64,000 nucleotides of DNA from assembly GCA_030145385.1 (NCBI GenBank), contig JAQYVU010000001.1:124001-188000 (forward strand). The letters are read 5' to 3'. The first letter of the stretch is position 1. Each line of letters starts with the position of its first letter. The notes below the pieces were generated by a model. The model had not been told where the DNA came from. It worked only from the letters and a program-made list of their open reading frames with translations, and searched no databases. Shown here one piece after another: positions 45,501 to 53,607 of this stretch. Source of the DNA: Desulfococcaceae bacterium. Its GTDB lineage: Bacteria; Desulfobacterota; Desulfobacteria; Desulfobacterales; Desulfosalsimonadaceae. The translations under genes and the position numbers were made by a program.

Positions 45501-45683
45501 GGATTGGCACTGGACGAAGATTCTACAGATGCAAAACCAAGAGTGAAAATCGAAATGGAAGAACCTGAAGATCGCATCAAAGATTTTCGGGAGGTTGAAA
45601 AAGGATTTACAGCCGAAGAGGCCCAATTTGAAGCCCGGCGATGCCTTCGATGTGATTTAGAAAAAGAGGAGAATAAAATATGA
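42549..45683 (+). CDS. NuoF-like FMN/NADH subunit fused to a GltD/NfnB-like NADPH flavoprotein
   Basis: 1044 residues. Residues 1-90 are a thioredoxin-like [2Fe-2S] domain (C31, C35, C67, C71). About 160-440 is the NuoF core, with RGRGGAGFPTGLKWGF and NADEGDPGAFMDR. Near 474-520 is its [4Fe-4S] motif (SCGKCAPCRLG, later SLCGLG). From about 560 comes a GltD-type module: CQHACPAGI and CGRICIHPCEYKC ligands, FAD binding in VAIVGAGPAGLTCAYFL (near 655) and NADP binding in IIIGGGNVAMDVA (near 789). The fusion of NADH and NADPH halves recalls the bifurcating transhydrogenase called Stn in Sporomusa. Such enzymes couple NAD(P)H and ferredoxin. Confidence 0.9.
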   Translation: MKKLTSIGQLEWLRNKILADTNKGKTEVHVCMTGCRAYGAKKVRDAIVEEVEKQGLSDEVEVRSTGCHGFCAKAPVVAIEPIGVQYQEVDPGDAAEIVAQTLKRKQLIDRLAYKDPKTLKPIYYRNQIPFYMKQERRVLANCGRIDPTKIEHYIAAGGYEGLVKALSHMTPEAVIEEVKTSRLRGRGGAGFPTGLKWGFARQTPNNPKYIICNADEGDPGAFMDRAILEGDPHSVVEGMLLGAYAMGAEYGILYVREEYPIAVDHLNLAISETEKLGLTGENILGTGFNFKLSLKMGAGAFVCGEETALMASIEGKRGMPRPRPPFPAHAGLGGKPTNINNVETLANIPLIIKNGARWYGEVGTENSKGTKIFSLAGKVNNTGLVEVPIGVTIKDVVFDIGGGIPKGRKFKAVQMGGPAGGCVPSQFLNLPIDYDTIQRIGAIMGSGGMVVLDENNCMVEIARFFLSFTQSESCGKCAPCRLGTTQMLEILTRITQGNGKLGDIDTIKSLGETMMDSSLCGLGQASPKPALSTLKYFEKEYLDHIHENRCAGAVCDSMVISACQHACPAGIDVPNYVAAVASENYRQAVDIIRERNPFPAVCGRICIHPCEYKCRRGELDEPVAIRAIKRFASDWYFDNFGPDRDPFPVIREEKVAIVGAGPAGLTCAYFLAQLGYETTVFEAQPVAGGMLGISVPEFRLPRDVIESEIKYIENAGVKICYDSPIDANHTLNDLMKEGFNAVFIASGAQSSKRIGIPGEDEEGNEGLFYGLNFLSDIRTGADISLAGKSIIIGGGNVAMDVARTALRAGSDDVQIYCLESRDEMPAWEKDVEEALEEGIVLNPSWSPSQIFHKDGKVSGMSFSRCLNVFDQDGKFNPACDLNDTHHIDADNIIISIGQAPDMSFLPEDSQLERALWGSLAVDENTLATNVPGVFAGGDFTTGPTFVIRAIASGRRAALAIDKYLAGDKTRIYIPDEKSDLEQDTGLALDEDSTDAKPRVKIEMEEPEDRIKDFREVEKGFTAEEAQFEARRCLRCDLEKEENKI

Positions 45684-46333
45684 TCCGGTCGATCACCCAA
45701 TTAAAGCCAGCAGAAGAGATTGAACGGCTTCTTGATGGAATGGGCAGAGTTTTTATCATCGGTTGCGGAACCTGTGTAACGCTGACACAAACCGGCGGTA
45801 TGCCTGAAGTCGAAGCCATGAAAAATGAGCTTTCTGAAAAGGGGAAAGTGGTCACCGGTACAACAGTGGTCCCGGTTGCCTGTGACAATCTAACGATTGA
45901 TATCTTGAACGATATTCAAAGCCCGGTCAAACAGGCCGATGCATTGTTGATTATGACATGTGCATATGGCGTGCAAACCATCGGTCACCAGATCAATAAA
46001 ACCGTCATTCCGGCCTTAAATACACTCTTTATCGGCAAGGAATCCGGAGCAGGACAATTCAACGAAGTCTGTAAACAGTGCGGTACCTGTGTTATCGGTG
46101 AAACCGGGGGTATTTGTCCGGTAACCGCCTGCCATAAAGGGCTGGTAAACGGCCCTTGCGGCGGAACCAATAACGGCAAGTGCGAAATCGATGCCAATAA
46201 GGACTGTGCCTGGACCTCAATTTACAATCGTCTGAGCGAACTGGGCCGTCTGGACTCCATGCGGACCTATCAGAAGCCGCGCAATCACCTGGGTGAACCC
46301 AGTCCGGGAAAGTTTGAGATACCGATGGAATGA
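45680..46333 (+). CDS. metV: MetV, zinc/cluster-binding partner of MetF
   Basis: 217 residues. Cysteines in GCGTC, VACDN, CKQCGTC, CPVTACHKG, GPCGG, KCE and DC give the metal-binding C-terminal MetV signature (GPCGGTNNGKCEI). In acetogens MetV joins MetF and passes electrons to methylene-THF. Its start overlaps the NuoF-GltD stop by 4 bases, so it is made together with the flavoprotein. Confidence 0.9.
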   Translation: MIRSITQLKPAEEIERLLDGMGRVFIIGCGTCVTLTQTGGMPEVEAMKNELSEKGKVVTGTTVVPVACDNLTIDILNDIQSPVKQADALLIMTCAYGVQTIGHQINKTVIPALNTLFIGKESGAGQFNEVCKQCGTCVIGETGGICPVTACHKGLVNGPCGGTNNGKCEIDANKDCAWTSIYNRLSELGRLDSMRTYQKPRNHLGEPSPGKFEIPME

Positions 46334-46386
46334 GCTGCTAATTTGGTTCAATAAAATTATGAAGAATCTTTAAACGGTAAGGTTTA

Positions 46387-46512
46387 GATGGCAAAGAAAA
46401 AAGTGCCAAATTGCAGGCGCACAAATTCTGAGGAATGAGGCGTAGCTCGTCTACTCCGCAGTGACGAAGAATGCAGTGCAACACAGAATTTGGCCTTTTT
46501 GCAAAGCCGTCA
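46387..46512. repeat. Dispersed repeat family B, copy 2
   Basis: Begins gatggcaaagaaaaaagtgc, ends ggcctttttgcaaagccgtc. Shares cgaagaatgcagtgcaacac with copy 3. It lies in the metV-metF gap. Confidence 0.75.
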
Positions 46513-46536
46513 TAATTGTCAGGAAAGGAAATACCT

Positions 46537-47424
46537 ATGCCCTCAGCATTTAAAAAGGCTCTGGATTCAGGGAAATTTATCGTTACCTGTGAGGCAGCAC
46601 CAGGCAAAGGCACCAATCTGGAGAACATGAAACACCATATCGAGCTGTTGAAAGATAAGGTGGATGCAATGAACGTGACAGACCACCAGAGCTCGGTTAT
46701 GCGGTTTCCTTCTCTGGGCGGGGCGATTCTCGTTAAAGAGATGGGCGGGGAACCTATTTTGCAGATGACCTGCCGGGACCGGAACCGGATGGCGCTTCAG
46801 GCAGACCTGTTGTTTGCTTCCAGCCGGGGAGTTAATAATGTTTTGTGCCTGACCGGCGATTCGGTTATGCTGGGTGATCATAAAGAAGCCAAACCGGTTT
46901 TTGATCTGGATTCGAGCCAGCTGGTGGCGGCGGTCAGAACCATGGAAAAAGGCAAAGACATGGCAGGCAATGAGCTTGACGGCGGGGTCCGGTTTTGTGC
47001 CGGCGCCATTGTGACTCCGGAAGCAAATCCCATAGAGCCCCAGTTGATCAAGTTTGAGAAAAAACTCGAAGCCGGTTCAGAATTTATTCAGACCCAGGCG
47101 GTGTATGATATGGATAATTTCAAAACATTCATGGAATACGCCCGTCAGTTTCCGGTTAAAATTTTAGCCGGTATTATTCTGCTCACATCCGCTCCCATGG
47201 CCCGGTTTATGAACAAAAACGTCGCCGGCGTGACAGTTCCCCATGGCTTAATTGATGAAATGGCATCCGCGCCCAAGGGCGGTGCCTTAAAGAAAGGGAT
47301 TGAAATTGCCGGGCGAATGGTCAGGCAGATCAAGGAAGAAAATATCTGTGACGGGGTTCATATCATGGCCATCGGCAAGGAAGAAAAGGTCGTTGATATC
47401 ATGGAGGCCGCCGGATTGCTGTAG
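46537..47424 (+). CDS. metF: Methylenetetrahydrofolate reductase, copy 2 (MetV-linked)
   Basis: 295 residues from ATG 46537, which has AGGAAAGG upstream; in-frame TTG 46516 is unlikely. FIVTCEAAPGKGTNLENMKHHIELL, QMTCRDRNRMALQADLL, LTGDSVMLGDH, IQTQAVYDM and PVKILAGIILLTSAPMARFMN are canonical. It reduces methylene-THF to methyl-THF in the Wood-Ljungdahl pathway. Together with MetV it should take electrons from the NuoEF/FdhA-like complex; direction (fixation or oxidation) cannot be read from sequence. Confidence 0.92.
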   Translation: MPSAFKKALDSGKFIVTCEAAPGKGTNLENMKHHIELLKDKVDAMNVTDHQSSVMRFPSLGGAILVKEMGGEPILQMTCRDRNRMALQADLLFASSRGVNNVLCLTGDSVMLGDHKEAKPVFDLDSSQLVAAVRTMEKGKDMAGNELDGGVRFCAGAIVTPEANPIEPQLIKFEKKLEAGSEFIQTQAVYDMDNFKTFMEYARQFPVKILAGIILLTSAPMARFMNKNVAGVTVPHGLIDEMASAPKGGALKKGIEIAGRMVRQIKEENICDGVHIMAIGKEEKVVDIMEAAGLL

Positions 47425-47497
47425 TAATAATTCCGCATGACGGAACCCGGTCATTTGATCAACCGTTGCCTTCCTGTTACGATTCATGTTAAAGCAT

Positions 47498-47535
47498 AAA
47501 AGGTTTGGACGGTTTCACAGTCCAAACCTTTTCCT
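47498..47535. terminator. Terminator between C1 operon and nif operon
   Basis: aaaaggtttggac pairs with gtccaaacctttt, loop ggtttcaca, followed by ccttttc. It lies between the convergent metF and nifV and could act both ways. Confidence 0.8.
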
Positions 47536-47612
47536 TTTCAGTCCTTGGCGAGCACAAGTCAAGGATACCCCAAAAATGGGACATCCAATAGTAATAAATT
47601 ATTGATCATAAA

Positions 47613-48773
47613 TTAAGCCGCAGAAAATGCTTTTTCTTGATCCAGCAGGGATTTCAAAAATGCTTCTAAACTTTCCGGTGTAAATACCATTTTATTCTTA
47701 ACAGCAAAGTCCCGGATATAATCCTTTAAAACAGCGGCCTGCTCCTTTGACACGTTATATCCTTTTTCTGACAGCAAGTGCTGAATCATTTTTGAACCAC
47801 TGTGACGACCGACAACATAAGATCCTCCTGAACGCCCAACGCTTTCCGGCAAAAACGGCTGAAATGCCATGGGATTTTCGATTAAACCGGCGCAATGGAT
47901 GCCGGATTCATGACTGAATACGCTGGCTCCGGTAATCGGTTTATCCACAGGAATCGAACGCTTTGACGCTTCAGAGACATATGAACAAATTGACAGCAAT
48001 TGTTTGGTTTGAATATCACACGTCGCAGGAGCCATTTGTTTTAAAGCAACAGCAACCTCTTCAAGGGCTGCGTTCCCGGCCCTTTCTCCTAAACCGTTTA
48101 CGGTGACGCTCAAAGCATCTGCACCGGATTCAAACGCGGTAATTGCATTGGCAGTTGCCATTCCCAAATCATTGTGCCCATGAAAATCTATTGCAAGGTC
48201 CGGAGCTGTTGTTTTTAATATTTTTATCAAATGCCGGATCTTTGATGGGCGGGTTATACCATTGGTATCCGCTATTCTCAAACGATGCGCGCCAAAATCG
48301 GCTGCATGCCGGGAAAATCGTTTTAAAAATTTCATGTCCGCCCGTGTGGCATCTAACGCACCCACGGATACATAATCAAAATATCGTTTTCCAAAAGGCA
48401 CCAGTGTCTCAACTTGATGCATCACCCAGCTTTCTGTTTTGCCCATTACGGCCATCAATATATCGGAGACAGGGAAACTGATATGTACGCCTTCCGTACC
48501 GCTTCTCGCAGCCAGGGCAATATCACTTCGAACTGCACGGCACCAGGCAGTCAGGCGGCAATCCAGCTGTTGGGAAACCATCTGGACAATCTCGAAACGT
48601 TCCTGTTCACCCATGGCAGGGATACCTGCTTCAATTTCATTGACCCCCAGCTCCGACAGCATGCAGGCGATATTTATTTTTTCTTCCAGGGTAAACACAA
48701 CTCCCGGTGCCTGTTCGCCGTCCCGCAAAGTGGAATCGATGATCCAGGCATGATGCTCATGTAAATTTTGCAT
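47613..48773 (-). CDS. nifV: Homocitrate synthase NifV
   Basis: 386 residues from ATG 48773. IIDSTLRDGEQAPGVVF is the isopropylmalate/homocitrate synthase signature; DFHGHNDLGMATANAITAFESGADALSVTVNGLGERAGN and HESGIHCAGL follow. It makes homocitrate, the organic ligand of FeMo-co. Position at the end of the nif operon supports NifV over a housekeeping synthase. A longer in-frame start overlaps the upstream gene and is unlikely. Confidence 0.9.
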   Translation of the reverse strand: MQNLHEHHAWIIDSTLRDGEQAPGVVFTLEEKINIACMLSELGVNEIEAGIPAMGEQERFEIVQMVSQQLDCRLTAWCRAVRSDIALAARSGTEGVHISFPVSDILMAVMGKTESWVMHQVETLVPFGKRYFDYVSVGALDATRADMKFLKRFSRHAADFGAHRLRIADTNGITRPSKIRHLIKILKTTAPDLAIDFHGHNDLGMATANAITAFESGADALSVTVNGLGERAGNAALEEVAVALKQMAPATCDIQTKQLLSICSYVSEASKRSIPVDKPITGASVFSHESGIHCAGLIENPMAFQPFLPESVGRSGGSYVVGRHSGSKMIQHLLSEKGYNVSKEQAAVLKDYIRDFAVKNKMVFTPESLEAFLKSLLDQEKAFSAA

Positions 48774-48780
48774 TGTTACG

Positions 48781-49245
48781 TCACCTGAATTTTTTTCGAA
48801 GGCAAATAAGTTGTGTCGGGTTCCAGTCGTTTTTTTTATAAAATGACAGAGCCGTCTCATTGGCGGAATCCGCCAGCAACTGCAGTCTTTTCAAACCACA
48901 CACGTTGCTCCAGGATTCGATACTTTCCAGAAGCATCCTGCCAATCCCCTTTCCCCGCCATTGGTTATGGACAACCAGATCTTCAACCATCGCTGCCACT
49001 CCGCCTTCTACTGTTGAAATATGGGTTTGGGCGGAACACATGCCGATGACTTTATTGTCATATTCCGCGACTTTAATGCATTTATGCTTGCGGCATCCAT
49101 CAATCATCAACCGCAGCCCCAGGCGGTGTTTGTCCGCATCAAATTCAAAATCCACCTCAATGGCAAACAATTCACACAGCAGAATCACCAGCGCATCAAT
49201 ATCCGAGTGTTCGGCATTTCTGATAATTAGATCTTTCTGGTTCAT
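48781..49245 (-). CDS. GNAT-family acetyltransferase in the nif operon
   Basis: About 154 residues from ATG 49245 (MNQKDLIIRNAEHSDIDALV). GNAT motif A: VEDLVVHNQWRGKGIGRMLLESI, then LADSANETALSFYKKNDW. Substrate unknown. It overlaps the modC end by about 50 bases and lies 7 bases before nifV, so it is co-transcribed with nitrogen fixation genes. A link to nitrogenase control is speculation. Confidence 0.75.
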   Translation of the reverse strand: MNQKDLIIRNAEHSDIDALVILLCELFAIEVDFEFDADKHRLGLRLMIDGCRKHKCIKVAEYDNKVIGMCSAQTHISTVEGGVAAMVEDLVVHNQWRGKGIGRMLLESIESWSNVCGLKRLQLLADSANETALSFYKKNDWNPTQLICLRKKFR

Positions 49246-50017
49246 TTTTATATGTCTGTTTCTGGTTTTGAGTCTGTTTGTTAGTTTCTGGTTGCGTATA
49301 AATTTCTGCAATCAAGTTTTCGACAACTGTTTTATTGGTTTTAAAATCAGTGATCTGCTTTTTGATCCGCCCATCTTCAAAGACCGCAACAACATCGGCA
49401 AATACGCTAAGGTCATCATAGTCATGGGTGATCAGAATCACCGGGATATCAAATCGGTCAATCAACGACTGAAACTCTTTTCGCATTTTATTTCTTAAGT
49501 ACGGGTCCAGCGCTGAAAACGGCTCATCTAGCAAAAGCAGCTTTGGTTCGCATATCAGGGCTCTTGCCAGTGCCACCCGCTGGGCCTGGCCGCCGGAAAT
49601 ATCTTTTGGAAAACACCTGGCAAAATCCTGTAATCCAAAGATGTCCAGGTATCTGTTTATTTTTTCTGAATCATTAAAATGCCTTTTCCAGAATCCCTTT
49701 TTCAGTCCGAAGACCATATTTTCGCGTACCGTCAAATGAGGAAACAACGCATAATGCTGAAATACATAACCGATTTGCCGGTCTCTTGCCGCAAGATTGA
49801 TTCCATTGCCAGCATCAAATAAAACATGATTGTTAAAAGCAATCACCCCGGCATCCGGAGTTAGCAACCCGGAGATTGAATTCAGCGTTAAGGTTTTACC
49901 GGCTCCTGAAGGACCGAAAAGGACCAGCCGGTTCGTATCCGCTTCAAGATGAATATCCAGATCAAAGATCCTTTTCTGCGCGGCCATTTTTTTTTGTATA
50001 TTGATTTTAATATTCAT
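49196..50017 (-). CDS. modC: Molybdate ABC transporter ATPase ModC, short form
   Basis: 273 residues. Walker A FGPSGAGKTLTL, signature ISGGQAQRVALARAL, Walker B LLLLDEPFSALD, H-loop ILITHDYDDLSV. No C-terminal molybdate-binding TOBE domain. The last ~30 residues (QPETNKQTQNQKQTYKNEP...) are low-complexity and run into the GNAT gene, suggesting a lost original stop. It imports molybdate for FeMo-co. Confidence 0.88.
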   Translation of the reverse strand: MNIKINIQKKMAAQKRIFDLDIHLEADTNRLVLFGPSGAGKTLTLNSISGLLTPDAGVIAFNNHVLFDAGNGINLAARDRQIGYVFQHYALFPHLTVRENMVFGLKKGFWKRHFNDSEKINRYLDIFGLQDFARCFPKDISGGQAQRVALARALICEPKLLLLDEPFSALDPYLRNKMRKEFQSLIDRFDIPVILITHDYDDLSVFADVVAVFEDGRIKKQITDFKTNKTVVENLIAEIYTQPETNKQTQNQKQTYKNEPERSNYQKCRTLGY

Positions 50018-50031
50018 TTTTTATTCCGGGT

Positions 50032-50871
50032 TTATTCCGAATAACCAAAACCATGGTCTGAAAGAATCCGCTGACCCGCAGGCCCGTTGACAAACTCACA
50101 GAACCTGGCGGCAGACTTTTGGTGCTTTGTCATACGGGTAACAGCAATCGGGTAAAGAATATTTAATGACTTTGCGGCATCCAGTTTCGTTTTGACCCCG
50201 ACCCCGGCTGTTGTCTTATTTGTTGCATTTAAACGATGAACATCTGTTTTATAGACAAACCCGGCATCGACTTCTCCCCGCCTGACATAATCCAGTACCT
50301 GGCGTACAGAATTCGCATAAACCAGACGATCATAGAGTGGTTCCCATAATCGGTGTTTTTCTAAAAAGATTTTTGCGTATCTCCCGGCAGGGACTGACTC
50401 CGGATGTCCCACGGCAATTTTTTGAATTTCCGGTGCGATTAGTTCAGAAACCTGATTAATGGCAACATTCGATTGAGACGGAACAATCAGGACCAGTTCA
50501 TTGGCCGCAAATATTTTTTTTGTGCTGCTGATAATGAGACCTTTTCCCTCTGCCCGATCCATATGATTGATGCTGGCTGACGCAAACACATCCACCGGTG
50601 CGCCATTATCCATCTGCTGCACCAGGGAGCCGGATGACGCAAAATTGCACGTAACGATTATGCCCGGATTTTGAGTTTCAAATGCCTGACGAACCTCTTC
50701 CATCACATTGGTTAAACTGGCTGCTGCTGAAACAATTATTTCTTCTGCTGCATAAACGGGCTGAGTGATACCCAAAAGACAAAACAGATAAACGATATAT
50801 TTCAAATTCCATTTTTGAAAAATTTTTTTATCATTCCTTTTATATTGGTTCTGCTTATCGTATGTTTTCAT
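50032..50871 (-). CDS. modA: Molybdate-binding protein ModA
   Basis: 279 residues with a basic N terminus and a signal segment (YIVYLFCLLGITQPVYAAEE). Mature family motifs: VSAAASLTNVMEEV, CNFASSGSLVQQMDNGAPVDVFASAS, GHPESVPAGRYAK, GEVDAGFVYKTDV and GPAGQRILSDHGF. It binds molybdate (or tungstate) in the periplasm. Confidence 0.9.
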   Translation of the reverse strand: MKTYDKQNQYKRNDKKIFQKWNLKYIVYLFCLLGITQPVYAAEEIIVSAAASLTNVMEEVRQAFETQNPGIIVTCNFASSGSLVQQMDNGAPVDVFASASINHMDRAEGKGLIISSTKKIFAANELVLIVPSQSNVAINQVSELIAPEIQKIAVGHPESVPAGRYAKIFLEKHRLWEPLYDRLVYANSVRQVLDYVRRGEVDAGFVYKTDVHRLNATNKTTAGVGVKTKLDAAKSLNILYPIAVTRMTKHQKSAARFCEFVNGPAGQRILSDHGFGYSE

Positions 50872-50916
50872 CAGATCACCATCTTCTCAAAATTCACACC
50901 CATTAAAAAGAATAGA

Positions 50917-50983
50917 TTGAGGCCGTGATTCTTTCCCGACAGACATAATCGGACATTCGCCGGAAAAGAATCCCGGCCTACAG
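50917..50983. repeat. REP/BIME-type palindromic repeat, copy A
   Basis: tgaggccgtgattctttcccgac faces gccggaaaagaatcccggcctac. The right end carries the GTAG tetranucleotide (as its complement CTAC), typical of bacterial REP. It lies in the modB-modA gap of the nif operon. Confidence 0.75.
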
Positions 50984-51046
50984 TAAATGTAACTTTTATT
51001 CAAAAATTAATTAAAACGTCCCTTAATATTTTTTGCAAAGCAGTCA

Positions 51047-51748
51047 TTATTTTTGAAACCATGGCTGCCTCCTATTCAACAACTTCCCGGATGTATATAA
51101 TATCAGCAGGCTGACACAAGACGTAATCATCACAAGGGTATTTGCCAGTGAATCATCACCTGCCTGAACTGCCTGGTACACAGCCACAGACAGTGTCTGG
51201 GTTTTTCCGGGCAAATTGCCGGCAATCATCAGAGTCGCTCCGAACTCGCCCATGGCCCGGGCAAACGCCAGCATGGTGCCGGCCATGATTCCCCGCCAGG
51301 CCAGGGGAAATGAAACTTTCAAAAACACGGAAACTTCCGAATGCCCCAGGGTCCGGGCGGCATTTTCAAGTGTCATGTCAACACTTTCAAATGCTGCCTT
51401 GGCGGATTTGAAGATCAGCGGCAAAGAGACAATGGCTGAAGCCACCACCGCCCCTTGCCAGGTAAAAATTAAAGAAACACCGAACACATCATCCAGCCAT
51501 TGGCCCAGCCATCCGTTTCGCCCGAAAATAACCAGCAGGTAATATCCCAGCACTGTCGGCGGCAGAACCAGCGGCAAGGTAACAACGGCATCAATCAGAT
51601 CACGGCCCCGGATCTTTTTGTGAACCAGAAGGTAGGCAAACCCTATACCTGCCAGAAACGCAAAGGCAGTTGCAAATAATGCCACCTTTAATGTGAGAAG
51701 TAATGGAAATAAAGCCGGGACCGATGAAATCATTAGCATGTGCTCCAC
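51047..51748 (-). CDS. modB: Molybdate ABC permease ModB
   Basis: 233 residues, five or six transmembrane helices, the ABC permease loop LENAARTLGHSEVSVFLKVSFPLAWRGI and AFARAMGEFGATLMIAGN. The start is GTG 51748 or ATG 51739/51733. Gene order modB-modA-modC is unusual (modABC is common). Confidence 0.9.
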   Translation of the reverse strand: MEHMLMISSVPALFPLLLTLKVALFATAFAFLAGIGFAYLLVHKKIRGRDLIDAVVTLPLVLPPTVLGYYLLVIFGRNGWLGQWLDDVFGVSLIFTWQGAVVASAIVSLPLIFKSAKAAFESVDMTLENAARTLGHSEVSVFLKVSFPLAWRGIMAGTMLAFARAMGEFGATLMIAGNLPGKTQTLSVAVYQAVQAGDDSLANTLVMITSCVSLLILYTSGKLLNRRQPWFQK

Positions 51749-51806
51749 ATGAATAATTTTTTTAAAAAAATATTAATGAATTATGATCATATACCAAATA
51801 CAGGAT

Positions 51807-52112
51807 TTATGAAATTAAATATTCCGATGCTTTATCACCATCTTCTAAGGCGTCTAAAATCTCATCCACGGCTTCCTCGCTGTCGACATTGCCGTACCAG
51901 GCATTATCCGGCTGGATAACCATCACCGGTCCGGAATCACACATTTTCATGCACCCGCTGCTGGTAATCAGGGCATCCATTCCCCGGTCTAAAATCTCAT
52001 TTTCAATATACGGCAGCAGACTGGTGGACCCTTTTTTGTGGCAAATCCCTTTTGGTTCTCCCCCAACCCTGAAACTGGCACAAACAACAATATGATATTT
52101 CGGTTTATCCAT
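51807..52112 (-). CDS. Thioredoxin-like [2Fe-2S] ferredoxin of nif clusters
   Basis: 101 residues. Cysteines in VVCASFRV, GICHKKG, SSGCMKMC match the Clostridium/Azotobacter Shethna-type [2Fe-2S] ferredoxins found next to nifB and nifEN. GPVMVIQPDNAWYGNV is a family landmark. It is a likely electron donor or conformational-protection protein for nitrogenase or FeMo-co assembly. Confidence 0.85.
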   Translation of the reverse strand: MDKPKYHIVVCASFRVGGEPKGICHKKGSTSLLPYIENEILDRGMDALITSSGCMKMCDSGPVMVIQPDNAWYGNVDSEEAVDEILDALEDGDKASEYLIS

Positions 52113-52171
52113 TTTTCTCTCCTTATTTTTTTCAATTGTATTTTAATCTTGCGATTTATTGACACTCCGTT

Positions 52172-52236
52172 TGTAGGTCGGGATTCCATTCCCGACAAAA
52201 GGGTTTGAAATTGCCGGGTAAGAAACCCGGCCTACA
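52172..52236. repeat. REP/BIME-type palindromic repeat, copy B
   Basis: gtaggtcgggattcc(a)ttcccgac faces gccgggtaagaaacccggcctac. Both ends begin with GTAG. It lies in the nifB-fdx gap. Confidence 0.8.
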
Positions 52237-52274
52237 GTCCCCCGTTCATTATGGTGAAGGGACGACCGAAGCCA

Positions 52275-53546
52275 TCACCCGCAGCCGATTGCATTTCCGC
52301 CACACTTACACGGTCCAATATCATGTTTTTTCATATGCGACAGGTCATGACCCGAAAAGATCGCACTCAGGGCTTCATCAATTAAGCCTTCCACTTCAAA
52401 AATCCGGAACCCGTATTCAGATAAAATCGTTTTGGGTGTTTCCCCGATACCGCTGACAAGTATCGTGCTGCAATCAGATAAAAGATGCGCTAGAGCCTGC
52501 CAACGGTTTGCACCGGTGCCTTCAACCGGTGTTTCCCGCGTTTCCAGCAAATGAATATTCCCATTTTTCTTACCGTAAATTGCCAGCCGCTGCGCCTGGC
52601 CGAGATGTTGGTTGACGAGAACCCCCTCAAGTGTAGCGATGGCAACATTGGGTCTATTAACATCAAGTGACGGTATCACATCATCTCTAATCTGCTCACA
52701 GGCCTGAAGCGTTTTCATCAGCCCTTTATCCGGTTTTTCTCCGAGCAGGCCCACAGCATCTGCCCGGCACCGGGTGCAGTGATGCATGAGCGGCAGGTAT
52801 TTTCCTGCAACGTCACGAACCGCTTTCATCATGTCGGCAGATGGTTCTTCAATATTTTCAAACGCAGAACCTTCATTGGGATAATAAGCCACGCAGTTAT
52901 GAATGTCTGCGCCCAGATCAGATATGGTTTTTGCCACCGCTTCCACATGCTGATCATTGATGCCGGGTATGATAATGGTATTGATCTTTGTGGTAATGCC
53001 GCGCTCTTTCAGACCTTTTACCGCTTCTATCTGTTTTTCAAGCAGCATTTTAAAACCGCTTTTCACATGGTAAACATGTTTGTTGGCACGCACCCATGCA
53101 TAAATCTGTTCTCCCACGGCCGGATCAACCGCATTCACTGTAATGGTCACATGGCTGACATCCAGTTCTTTTAGTTCATCCAGATAAGGACCGATATTCA
53201 GGCCATTGGAGGCAAGACACAGCATCATTTCCGGATATTTTTCCCGAACCAGCTGTAAAGTCTCCATGGTTTCATCCGGATTGGCAAACGGATCACCCGG
53301 ACCGGCAATGCCCACAACAGATATGTTTCCCTTTTGCTTCATCACTTCACCCAAATAGACCATAGCCTGTTTGGGTGTCAGAATACCGCTGCTGACGCCG
53401 GGCCGGCTTTCATTGACACAATCGAATTTCCGGTTGCAGAAATTGCATTTGATGTTGCAACGGGGTGCTACCGGCAGGTGAACCCGGCCGAATTTGTGTT
53501 TGGCCTTCACATTAAAGCATGGGTGTTGTTCCAGATTTAGAGCCAT
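52275..53546 (-). CDS. nifB: FeMo-co biosynthesis protein NifB (with NifX-like domain)
   Basis: 423 residues. The radical-SAM cluster motif CNIKCNFCNRKFDC (CxxxCxxC) is followed by RPGV; GIAGPGDPFAN and HCTRCRADAVG follow. The C-terminal ~115 residues (VAIATLEGVLVNQHLGQAQRLAIYG onward) form a NifX/NafY-like cofactor-binding domain, as in many anaerobes. NifB builds NifB-co, the 8Fe precursor of FeMo-co. Confidence 0.95.
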   Translation of the reverse strand: MALNLEQHPCFNVKAKHKFGRVHLPVAPRCNIKCNFCNRKFDCVNESRPGVSSGILTPKQAMVYLGEVMKQKGNISVVGIAGPGDPFANPDETMETLQLVREKYPEMMLCLASNGLNIGPYLDELKELDVSHVTITVNAVDPAVGEQIYAWVRANKHVYHVKSGFKMLLEKQIEAVKGLKERGITTKINTIIIPGINDQHVEAVAKTISDLGADIHNCVAYYPNEGSAFENIEEPSADMMKAVRDVAGKYLPLMHHCTRCRADAVGLLGEKPDKGLMKTLQACEQIRDDVIPSLDVNRPNVAIATLEGVLVNQHLGQAQRLAIYGKKNGNIHLLETRETPVEGTGANRWQALAHLLSDCSTILVSGIGETPKTILSEYGFRIFEVEGLIDEALSAIFSGHDLSHMKKHDIGPCKCGGNAIGCG

Positions 53547-53607
53547 CGTTTCACCTCAATTCTTTCTTATTTTATTTCCGTTTATTTTAATTTTTGTTTT
53601 GTCGAGG

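Noticed and set aside
47613-48860. Longer NifV from an upstream start
   Set aside because: The extension overlaps the acetyltransferase gene and adds residues not seen in NifV.
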